A stretch of 5,815 nucleotides of DNA from Pseudomonadota bacterium. Its GTDB lineage: Bacteria > Desulfobacterota > Anaeroferrophillalia > Anaeroferrophillales > Tharpellaceae. The stretch covers positions 1 to 5,815 of the forward strand of contig WFRP01000111.1 of NCBI GenBank assembly GCA_015486505.1. The letters run 5' to 3'. The notes under the pieces were generated by a model, which saw nothing but the letters and a program-made list of their open reading frames with translations, did no database searches and had not been told where the DNA came from. Below, piece by piece: positions 1 to 5,293 of this stretch. Both the position numbers and the translations under genes were made by a program. Positions within the stretch are counted from its first letter, which is position 1; every line of letters starts with the position of its first letter.

Positions 1-84
1 AAGCAGCCGGGTCCAGCCCTCCGCCATCTGGCTGCGACAGGAATTACCCGTACAAAGAAACAGCAGGTTGATTTTTTCAGTCAT
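1..84 (-). CDS. arsC: Arsenate reductase ArsC, LMW-phosphatase type (N-terminal fragment)
   Basis: Only the first 28 codons are present; the gene runs off the left edge of the window. The start is the ATG at 84-82, preceded by an AAGGA ribosome binding site with about 9 bases of spacing. Residues 7-19 read LLFLCTGNSCRSQ, the phosphate-binding loop (C-x5-R followed by S) of the low-molecular-weight tyrosine phosphatase fold, with nucleophile Cys11 and Arg17. MAEGW directly after it is typical of the thioredoxin-coupled arsenate reductases of the pI258 type. By family knowledge the enzyme reduces arsenate to arsenite in the cytoplasm, providing the substrate of the Acr3 pump encoded upstream. 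The two later cysteines that separate true ArsC from plain LMW phosphatases lie outside the window, so a phosphatase of the same fold is not fully excluded; the ars neighbours make ArsC much more likely. It is probably the last visible gene of the acr3-arsF-arsG unit, 75 bases after arsG. Confidence 0.88.
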   Translation of the reverse strand, partial: MTEKINLLFLCTGNSCRSQMAEGWTRLL

Positions 85-159
85 GATTTTTCATCCTTTT
101 GAGCTGACTTTAGATGTCGTTTTCTTGGCGAGGGTCGTATTTTTTAGTGAAATTCAGAC

Positions 160-1317
160 TCAGGTTTTGTAGATTAAATAGAGTCCGCCGAGCATGACTA
201 AAAAGGCACAGGCTTTTTTGAGAAAAAATGCACTTTGGGATTTTTCATTCCAGTTAAGATAGCTCTGCAGAATTTCGGTAAAGGTGCCGGCAAGGATGAT
301 GACCGAGCAGTGGCCGATGCCGTAGGCCAGAAGCAGGGCTATGGCGTAGATTGTTTGAGTGGCGGCAATCTTGAAGGTTATTGCCAGCATCGGCGCCATG
401 TAAGCAAACGTGCAGGGGCCTAAAGCGATGCCGAAAATCAGACCGAGGAGAAAAGCGGCCATAAGTCCTTTCTGTTTGATTTTCAGGGTGCTGGGCGCAC
501 TCCACTCAAGAGCAATAACATCAGCAAGTTGTAAGGCAACAATCAAAAAGATTGCGGCCACGCCATAATTGGCGTAGGGGCCGAGATCGCCCATCATCCG
601 GCCTGCAGCCCCGGTCAGGGCCCCGATAACGGCAATCGTCAAAAGAATGCCGACCGCAAACAGGGTTGCAATTAAAGCGGCCCGGCGCACCGACATCCGC
701 CCCTGTTTGTCAATGTAGCCGACAATCAGCGGAATACTTGCCAGGTGGCAGGGACTTAAAATAATACTTAAAATCCCCCAGATGAAAGCGGCGAGCAGGG
801 CGATGGCCGGGGTGCCGGTGACCGCCTGTCCCAGAGAGCTGAATAAGCCGGCGAGCCGGCCGGAGTCAGTCGGGGTTGAGGTTGCCGCCTGGTCATTGCC
901 GGTAAAGTCGTAACCTAAGCGCTGCCATTGTTTGATGATCTCCGCTTCCGGGAAAAAACCTTCATGACGGAAGATTTGCTGACCGTCAGCCGCCATAAAT
1001 ATCTGGGTCGGAATCAGTTTGATGTGATATTTGCGGCCGATCTCCGGTTTTAACGTGACGTCCTTAAATTCAACCCGAAACTTATCCGCGTAGCCTTGCT
1101 CCAGACTTGCCAGAACTTTTTCCATCATCTGGCAGGGAACGCAGGTAGTTGAGCCGAGTTCGAGCATCAACGGCAGTTTTTGGGACCCTTCCAGGTTTTC
1201 AGAGTGCCGGGTTTCCGGGGTTGGTTCTAAACTGCGCCGATTGGGGCTCAGATAGAAGGCCGTAACGGCGAGCATCAAGGTGATTAGAGCCAGAATCCAG
1301 CGTTGCCAATTTTGCAT
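160..1317 (-). CDS. arsG: Thioredoxin-CcdA fusion, ArsG-like membrane protein
   Basis: This is a 385-residue membrane protein. Residues 7-23 form an uncleaved N-terminal anchor. A thioredoxin-fold domain follows (about 45-135) with a CxxC pair, Cys59-Val-Pro-Cys62, and a cis-proline motif at Ile102-Pro103-Thr104. A Thr/Ser/Pro-rich linker (140-155) leads to a six-helix CcdA/DsbD-type domain (about 168-383). Its two half-repeats each carry the family cysteine: Ser-Pro-Cys190 and Gly-Pro-Cys302. The CcdA family moves electrons from cytoplasmic thioredoxin across the membrane, so the predicted role is to reduce the attached extracytoplasmic thioredoxin domain and perhaps ArsF. Proteins of this kind in ars clusters are called ArsG and have been annotated as aromatic-arsenical permeases; I think a thiol relay fits the residues better. 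Start: the ATG at 1317 lies six bases after the arsF stop, with a GGGA about 12 bases upstream, inside the arsF end. The ArsG symbol is recalled by family resemblance and is less certain than the domain calls. Confidence 0.8.
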   Translation of the reverse strand: MQNWQRWILALITLMLAVTAFYLSPNRRSLEPTPETRHSENLEGSQKLPLMLELGSTTCVPCQMMEKVLASLEQGYADKFRVEFKDVTLKPEIGRKYHIKLIPTQIFMAADGQQIFRHEGFFPEAEIIKQWQRLGYDFTGNDQAATSTPTDSGRLAGLFSSLGQAVTGTPAIALLAAFIWGILSIILSPCHLASIPLIVGYIDKQGRMSVRRAALIATLFAVGILLTIAVIGALTGAAGRMMGDLGPYANYGVAAIFLIVALQLADVIALEWSAPSTLKIKQKGLMAAFLLGLIFGIALGPCTFAYMAPMLAITFKIAATQTIYAIALLLAYGIGHCSVIILAGTFTEILQSYLNWNEKSQSAFFLKKACAFLVMLGGLYLIYKT

Positions 1318-1323
1318 GAGTAT

Positions 1324-1821
1324 TTAAAGTCCCTTGGTGAAATCGCTGACATTTTTCTGAATGTAGCTGATAAATTTATCCTGAGGGCCATGCAGAAGCT
1401 TCCAGACTTTGTCGAGAACTTTATAGCGCACGATTTTGCCGTTCTTAATCTCAACCACGACCGGAAACTTGGAGCGGGTGTGGAAATCGGTCAGGAAATG
1501 GTGGTTCTCAGGATCATCCACATTGACAGCGGCAAAACTCAGTTTGCCCTGGTCAATAAGTTTTTGAAAAGCCGGTTTGATCGTGTTCTTTTCTCCGGTT
1601 GCCGGATTTTCCACCACGCCGCCGAGAACCGCCGCCTGAGTCAGATCACCGATGCTGTTGCAGGAAAAACAGCGAAAGGTATTGTGTAAATAGTACACCT
1701 GAATCCGATGGCTCGGTACGGCCGGGGCCGGAGTCGCGGCCAGAACCGGGTTAATAAGTCCGAAAGCGCAGATAAAGGTTATTGACAGTAGCAGGATGGT
1801 ATGTATTAATTTGTTTGACAT
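1324..1821 (-). CDS. arsF: Secreted thioredoxin-fold protein, ArsF family
   Basis: This is a 165-residue protein with a clear Sec signal peptide: Lys4, a hydrophobic stretch at 5-23, and a likely signal peptidase cut after Val-Leu-Ala28. The mature part begins with a beta strand (IQVYYLHN) leading into Arg50-Cys51-Phe-Ser-Cys54, a CxxC active site placed as in thioredoxins. Later come VNVDDPEN (99-106), Phe119-Pro120 before a beta strand as in a cis-proline loop, and DKVWKLL (137-143). The arrangement matches the ArsF family, described as a subunit linked to nitrophenyl or organoarsenical reduction in arsEFG clusters. The real reaction is not established by sequence; a periplasmic thiol oxidoreductase is the safe description. 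The start at 1821 is supported by AAGAGGA about 7 bases upstream. The gene is followed after six bases by arsG, which supplies a plausible electron donor. Bulk codon use looks like its ars neighbours. Confidence 0.78.
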   Translation of the reverse strand: MSNKLIHTILLLSITFICAFGLINPVLAATPAPAVPSHRIQVYYLHNTFRCFSCNSIGDLTQAAVLGGVVENPATGEKNTIKPAFQKLIDQGKLSFAAVNVDDPENHHFLTDFHTRSKFPVVVEIKNGKIVRYKVLDKVWKLLHGPQDKFISYIQKNVSDFTKGL

Positions 1822-1868
1822 TGCGAGATCCTCTTAAATTTAATGGTTTAATGTTTGTTGGCTTTCAA

Positions 1869-1889
1869 TGTGGGCTAACCCCGCCCACA
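1869..1889. repeat. Short GC-rich palindrome (REP-like)
   Basis: The arms TGTGGGC (1869-1875) and GCCCACA (1883-1889) form a perfect 7-base stem around a 7-base loop. The GTGGGC/GCCCAC core resembles dispersed palindromes common in bacterial intergenic regions. It lies about 50 bases upstream of the arsF start, in the transcribed leader if transcription comes from acr3. There is no T-run on the minus strand after it, so it does not look like a terminator in that direction. Confidence 0.5.
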
Positions 1890-1908
1890 ATCCAAAATTT
1901 TACGTTTC

Positions 1909-1974
1909 AACCGAAGAGTGGTGCCGGGCTTGACATTTGCGTTTCCCAGCAACATGTAAAGCCCGGCATCGGTT
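1909..1974 (-). other. Long stem-loop, candidate structured RNA or palindromic element
   Basis: One 66-base hairpin has four nested stems. AACCGA (1909-1914) pairs with 1969-1974. TGCCGGGCTT (1922-1931) pairs with 1959-1968. ACAT (1933-1936) pairs with 1954-1957. TTGC (1937-1940) pairs with 1949-1952 around an 8-base loop. That gives 24 pairs, one G/A mismatch, one bulged C, and a 7-base asymmetric bulge (1915-1921). If transcribed on the minus strand it would sit in the leader of arsF, about 90-150 bases before its start. It matches no riboswitch class I can recognise; a palindromic repeat unit is equally possible. No poly-T follows it. Confidence 0.55.
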
Positions 1975-2091
1975 ACAGAGAGGCGAAGCCTAAGCTCACT
2001 CTCTCTCGATTTTAATTTATTCAAAATAAAGCGTTATCTATGCAACTCAAATTGCTTGTCTTTTGACAGACTTTCAGATTTAAGGCACTAA

Positions 2092-2110
2092 TGCGGGGAC
2101 AAATCCCGCA
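2092..2110. repeat. Small hairpin downstream of acr3
   Basis: TGCGGGG (2092-2098) pairs with TCCCGCA (2104-2110), six Watson-Crick pairs plus one G-T, around the loop ACAAA. It begins about 53 bases after the acr3 stop in the minus direction. No T-run follows on that strand, so it is at best a partial terminator or an mRNA 3'-end stabiliser. Confidence 0.4.
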
Positions 2111-2163
2111 ATCCAAGGGTCTTTTATGCCCTGCAATCAAGTACTTTACAGGTTATTTTCTTG

Positions 2164-3330
2164 TCAGGAGTCAGCAAACCATTTTTCGGTTCGCAAACAG
2201 ATTCTGACCAGCATCAACATGACCGGAACTTCAATCAGGACGCCGACAACGGTGGCCAGGGCGGCCCCGCTGGCGAGGCCGAAAAGCATTACCGCGGTCG
2301 CAATCGCAACTTCAAAATGATTTGAAGCCCCGATCATGGCGGCCGGGGCCGCATCTTCATACTTGAGTTTAAGCAGCCGGGCTAAACCGTAACCCAGGCA
2401 GAATATAAAAACCGTCTGAACAAAAAGCGGAATGGCAATCCAGAGAATTGTCAGCGGTTTGGCAACGATAGTTTCGCCTTTGAACGAGAAGAGCAGGACC
2501 AGAGTTGCGAGCAGGGCGATGACGGTTATCGGGGTCAGGATATGCAGGAATTTTTCTTTGAACCAGACTTCGCCTTTAGTGGCAATTATCCATTTTCGGG
2601 AGATAAAACCGGCGGCCAGCGGCAAGGCGACATAGATTACGATTGAGAGCAGCATGGCCTGCCAGGGTATCGGCAGACGTCCGACTCCGAGCAGGAAACC
2701 GCCTAAAACCCCGTAAAGAACCAGCATCGTCAGGGAGTTGATGGCAACCATCAGCAGGGTGAGGCCGTCATTGCCCCGGGCAAGATAGCCCCAGACCAGA
2801 ACCATAGCCGTGCAGGGAGCGATGCCGAGCAGAATACAGCCGGCGAAATAGCTGCGCCAGAGTGGTATTTGCAGCATTTTGATGCCATCGTGCAGAACTA
2901 CAGTGCCGACCCCGTGACTGGCACCGACCGCCAGATCAAGGCCGAAAGGCATCTTGACCAGATCGGTGGCTTCGGCACCGATGAAGCCGCGAAACAGAAA
3001 ACCGAGAAAGAAGATCGCGATAGCGTACATCGTAAACGGTTTTATGCACCAGTTGACAAACAGGGTTAAAAGTACCGGCTTGCCGCTTTTACCGGCTTTG
3101 ATAACCGATCCGAAATCAATTTTAACCATAATCGGGTACATCATCAAAAAGAGGCAGACAGCAATCGGAATCGAGATTACCGGGGCACCGTTAACATAGA
3201 TTGCCATGCCGTCAAGCTGATGGGCCAAATCCGGCGCCAGTTTACCGAGCATGATGCCGCCAACGATACATAATGCAATCCAGACGGTCAGATAGCGTTC
3301 AAAGATACTGGTCATTTGCCGCTCTTTCAT
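2164..3330 (-). CDS. acr3: Arsenite efflux permease ACR3
   Basis: This is a 388-residue membrane protein of the ACR3 family (BART superfamily), with about ten predicted helices. It exports arsenite from the cytoplasm using the proton gradient. Hallmarks in order are ERYLTVWIALC (11-21), LMMYPIMVKIDF (62-73), TLFVNWCIKPF (89-99), APCTAMV with the conserved Cys173, ALLATLVLLFSFKGE (272-286), GASNHFEVA with Glu340, and GVLIEVPVML with Glu367. A loop at about 114-158 is longer than in classic ACR3 proteins, and I associate it with deltaproteobacterial members. The frame is open upstream to a TTG at 3342, but I place the start at the ATG at 3330, because GGAG at 3337-3340 lies exactly six bases before it; an ATG at 3315 is also possible. 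The probable promoter is at 3664-3692, with an inserted element in between. The stop is TGA at 2164-2166. It is the first gene of the ars group here. Confidence 0.93.
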   Translation of the reverse strand: MKERQMTSIFERYLTVWIALCIVGGIMLGKLAPDLAHQLDGMAIYVNGAPVISIPIAVCLFLMMYPIMVKIDFGSVIKAGKSGKPVLLTLFVNWCIKPFTMYAIAIFFLGFLFRGFIGAEATDLVKMPFGLDLAVGASHGVGTVVLHDGIKMLQIPLWRSYFAGCILLGIAPCTAMVLVWGYLARGNDGLTLLMVAINSLTMLVLYGVLGGFLLGVGRLPIPWQAMLLSIVIYVALPLAAGFISRKWIIATKGEVWFKEKFLHILTPITVIALLATLVLLFSFKGETIVAKPLTILWIAIPLFVQTVFIFCLGYGLARLLKLKYEDAAPAAMIGASNHFEVAIATAVMLFGLASGAALATVVGVLIEVPVMLMLVRICLRTEKWFADS

Positions 3331-3364
3331 GTGCATCTCCAAATTAATTTCCGGTTGAACTTTT

Positions 3365-3597
3365 GTAACGATTCAGCCGAATCCGGGGTCGGGCGCGGTT
3401 TTTCTCCGCTAGGCGTTAAGATTTCTGTTTTTCCTTACGCTCGCTGCGCCCGCCTTGCAAAACTCGCTTACGCTCAAACAGTTGCAATGCTGATGGGCTC
3501 CCGCTCGCTGGGAAAAACAACGAAATCGTTTCCGCAACCGCTTACGAAAAACTACCCCCTCCAGAAGGTGGGGGGTAAAATTTGGCTGAATAGTTAC
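3365..3597. mobile_element. MITE-like element A, IS66-type ends (233 bp)
   Basis: The outer 18 bases at the two ends are inverted copies with 16 identities. The left end begins GTAACGATTCAGCC, and the right end, read inward on the minus strand, begins GTAACTATTCAGCC. The element is flanked directly by GAACTTTT (3357-3364) and GAATTTTT (3598-3605), an 8-base duplication with one mismatch. GTAA ends and 8-base target duplications are characteristic of the IS66 family. At 233 bases it has no transposase; the 107-codon plus-strand frame across it shows no domain. The inside holds several short palindromes, including TTGCAA copies near 3457 and 3481 and a strong hairpin at 3555-3574. The left end lies only 35 bases from the acr3 start, between that gene and its likely promoter. 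The family link is inference from ends and duplication length alone. Confidence 0.65.
3547..3574 (-). terminator. Terminator-like hairpin inside element A
   Basis: On the minus strand, 3574-3567 pairs with 3562-3555 (five G-C pairs, a T-T mismatch, two G-C pairs) around the loop TTCT. It is followed by TAG and five T (3551-3547). This has the shape of an intrinsic terminator facing acr3, although the T-run is interrupted by TAG and the stem has one mismatch. If active it would reduce transcription entering acr3 from the promoter at 3664-3692. Confidence 0.45.
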
Positions 3598-3663
3598 GAA
3601 TTTTTTACGAGTACACCAACTTTACAAGTTTTAACTTAACCTCTTTTCGGTAGCTATTTGGCT

Positions 3664-3692
3664 ATTTTACCAATTGTAAAAGTAGATGTCAA
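3664..3692 (-). promoter_or_regulatory. Sigma-70-type promoter, probably for acr3
   Basis: Read on the minus strand, a perfect -35 box TTGACA (3692-3687) is followed by a 17-base spacer and TAAAAT as the -10 box (3669-3664; five of six consensus). Transcription would begin near 3657 and run toward acr3. It lies outside both inserted elements, so it is probably native sequence. A 17-base imperfect palindrome, TTTTACCAATTGTAAAA on the plus strand (3665-3681), covers most of the -10 and spacer and is a candidate operator. A second dyad (TCAAA at 3694-3698, TTTGA at 3711-3715) lies just upstream of the -35. With elements A and its duplication removed, the leader to acr3 would be about 86 bases, an ordinary length. 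Confidence 0.68.
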
Positions 3693-3739
3693 GTCAAAAT
3701 TTCCGATGAATTTGATTATGTATTATGACATCCTCAGAC

Positions 3740-3879
3740 GTAAATATTCGACTTACTTGGACTGGCAGTAAAGTTACAGAGAAAACAAACGAACTTTGCT
3801 TCGCCCTGCTTCGCACGGGGACAGAACTGAAGGTCTGTCCCCACTTTTGAGCAGTTTGGAAGTAAATCCGAATATTTAC
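3740..3879. mobile_element. MITE-like element B with exact 8-bp target duplication (140 bp)
   Basis: The ends GTAAATATTCG (3740-3750) and CGAATATTTAC (3869-3879) are perfect 11-base inverted repeats, and weaker similarity continues inward for about 35 bases (ACTTAC/ATTTAC, ACTG, AAAG). The element is flanked immediately on both sides by CCTCAGAC (3732-3739 and 3880-3887), an exact 8-base direct repeat. This is the expected footprint of a transposition event. There is no coding capacity at 140 bases, so it needs a transposase from elsewhere. The interior holds a GC-rich palindrome at 3817-3842. It landed 11 bases past the stop codon of the response regulator, in a small CTCAG/CTGAG palindrome (3881-3895). 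GTAA ends and 8-base duplication suggest IS66-type mobilisation, as for element A. Confidence 0.75.
3817..3842. repeat. REP-like palindrome inside element B
   Basis: GGGGACAGA (3817-3825) and TCTGTCCCC (3834-3842) are perfect 9-base arms around an 8-base loop. The GGGGACAGA...TCTGTCCCC motif resembles palindromes I recall as widespread in intergenic DNA of environmental bacteria, often near REP-associated (Y1-type) transposases. Just before it is a short tandem of TTCGC units (TGCTTCGCCC, TGCTTCGCAC). The minus-strand flank is not T-rich, so it is not an intrinsic terminator for the response regulator gene. Confidence 0.6.
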
Positions 3880-3898
3880 CCTCAGACAAACTGAGACG

Positions 3899-5293
3899 TT
3901 AAATTATATGGTGTTTTTTTAATTTTTCCCAGAGGTTTTTCCGCGAGATATGGAGGGTTTGCGCAGCAACACTTTTCTTGTTTTGACATAGTGTTAAAAC
4001 ATTACTCAGGTAGATTCTTTCAAATGATGCAATAACTTCCTGGTATGGGGCATCAAGATCGAATAAACCAAAAAGGCGCTGCGCTGATTTACCATTACCG
4101 GCAAGGTTGTTAAGCATAGTTTCATCAAGGGTTTCATGGTCATTGCTCATCACTATAATAGAATAGATGATATTCTCTAATTCCCGAACATTACCCTGAT
4201 AATCACGAGTCTGCAATAAAAACATAAGTTTTTCGGAAACAGAAAATTTACGCTGCATCTTATAACCATATTTACGGATGATAAAATCGACCAGTAGAGG
4301 AATATCTTCACGTCGCTCATTCAGGGCCGGTAATTTAAGGTGGACAATATTGAGACGAAAAAAAAGATCTCTTCTGAAGGTGTTGGCATCAACCGCCGCG
4401 GTCAGGTCTTTCTGAGTGGCCGCAATAATGCGGATATCAAACTTTACTTCCTTGCTGCTGCCCAGTGGAGTCAAAACCTTCTCTTCAATTACCCGCAGCA
4501 GTTTGCTCTGGAGGGCTAAGTCAAGGTCACCAATTTCATCAAGCAGCAGAGTGCCGCCATCAGCTGCCAGAATTTTGCCGGGATATTTCTTTACCGCTCC
4601 CGTGAAAGCTCCTTTTTCATAACCGAAGAGTTCACTTTCAAGCAGGTTCGCCGGAATTGCCGCACAGTTGATTTTGATGTACGGCCCGTCCCGGCGTGAA
4701 CTCAGCTTTTGCAGTGCATTGGCGAACAACTCCTTTCCGGTGCCGCTCTCTCCGGTGATCAGGACATTGCAATCGCTGTCAGCAACGGTACGCACAATTT
4801 CAAAAAGTTCTTTCATTTGCGAACTCTTTCCGACGATACCCATAAAAGTGTTATCGCTTTCAAGCAGTGAACCGATCTCGGCAAGTTCTTTCTCTTTTGC
4901 TTGAAAACTGAGAAGCTTCTCAATCCGGAGAAAAAATTCTTCCATTGCGAAAGGTTTAGCAATGTAATCATCGGTGCCCGCTTTCATAGTTTTAACGGCA
5001 TTGTCAACATTGGCATAAGCGGTCATCATAATAAATTTACAATAGTTTTCTCTGCTTCTGACCTTTTTTAAGACCTCCAGTCCGGATTTGCCCGGTAAGT
5101 TAACGTCAGAAATTACCAGGGAAAAATCACGTTCATCCAGTAGAGATAAAGCCTCCTCAGCAGTTTTTACGAGGGTTGTATGGTAACCTTCGTCCAGTAA
5201 TGCATCCTGCATACTGATGGCAAAAATTTCATCATCTTCTACTAATAAAATTTCTATTTGTCGGTTGGAATTCTGATTGTAAATTTTGTCCAT
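3899..5293 (-). CDS. NtrC-family sigma-54-dependent response regulator
   Basis: This is a complete 464-residue protein with the standard three-domain layout. The receiver domain (about 13-128) has acidic Glu19, Asp20 and Asp21, phospho-acceptor Asp63, Thr91 and Lys113. The AAA+ domain (about 150-375) has Walker A GESGTGKE (181-188), the GAFTGA loop (228-233) that contacts sigma-54, Walker B LLLDE (249-253), arginine-finger region FRRDLFFRLN (306-315) and sensor II GNVREL (367-372). The usual Trp-Pro before GNVREL is Tyr-Gln here. The C-terminal Fis-type helix-turn-helix (about 440-462) includes ISRKNLWEKLKKH. With an intact GAFTGA it should activate sigma-54 promoters after phosphorylation by the kinase encoded upstream. 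The ATG at 5293 lies within the kinase gene, 40 bases before its end, with a purine-rich GGAGA very close to the start, which points to translational coupling. Its targets are unknown; no good -24/-12 promoter is seen in the window. Confidence 0.95.
   Translation of the reverse strand: MDKIYNQNSNRQIEILLVEDDEIFAISMQDALLDEGYHTTLVKTAEEALSLLDERDFSLVISDVNLPGKSGLEVLKKVRSRENYCKFIMMTAYANVDNAVKTMKAGTDDYIAKPFAMEEFFLRIEKLLSFQAKEKELAEIGSLLESDNTFMGIVGKSSQMKELFEIVRTVADSDCNVLITGESGTGKELFANALQKLSSRRDGPYIKINCAAIPANLLESELFGYEKGAFTGAVKKYPGKILAADGGTLLLDEIGDLDLALQSKLLRVIEEKVLTPLGSSKEVKFDIRIIAATQKDLTAAVDANTFRRDLFFRLNIVHLKLPALNERREDIPLLVDFIIRKYGYKMQRKFSVSEKLMFLLQTRDYQGNVRELENIIYSIIVMSNDHETLDETMLNNLAGNGKSAQRLFGLFDLDAPYQEVIASFERIYLSNVLTLCQNKKSVAAQTLHISRKNLWEKLKKHHII

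Larger units (their letters stand above)
1822..2163. other. Structured 342-base gap between acr3 and arsF
   Basis: No gene is credible here; a 77-codon plus-strand frame overlaps the arsF start and has no family character. The stretch is rich in inverted repeats: three clear stem-loops are listed separately (1869-1889, 1909-1974, 2092-2110). There is also a short AGGC-GAA-GCCT hairpin at 1981-1991, and AGGG/CCCT arms near 2116-2132. An AT-rich block lies at 2008-2032. I find no convincing promoter for arsF on the minus strand; the best TTGCAT or TTGAGT boxes lack a good -10 at proper distance. None of the hairpins is followed by a T-run in the minus direction, so acr3 transcription may read through into arsF. 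The gap is unusually long for an operon whose other junctions here are 6 and 75 bases. Confidence 0.6.

Noticed and set aside
1909..1974. Cyclic di-GMP riboswitch, because of an ACGCAAA string in the hairpin
   Set aside because: The other conserved class I elements and the three-stem junction are absent; the string is simply part of the hairpin loop and arm.
1782..2015. Plus-strand frame of 77 codons in the acr3-arsF gap
   Set aside because: It runs antisense over the arsF start and through the long hairpin; the protein looks like translated palindromes.
3331..3342. acr3 start at the upstream TTG (3342) or ATG (3336)
   Set aside because: The TTG overlaps the ribosome binding site and the ATG at 3336 directly abuts GGAG; the ATG at 3330 has a six-base spacing.
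3316..3639. Plus-strand frame of 107 codons across the region upstream of acr3
   Set aside because: It overlaps the acr3 start and spans element A with its inverted ends; the translation has no domain character and no ribosome binding site.
3762..3778. Possible sigma-54 promoter (TGGCAG, five bases, TTAC) on the plus strand
   Set aside because: The essential GC of the -12 element is missing, it lies inside element B, and no plus-strand gene follows.
3817..3842. Intrinsic terminator for the response regulator gene
   Set aside because: The stem is strong, but the minus-strand downstream flank is GTGCGAAGC rather than a T-run, and the hairpin came with element B.
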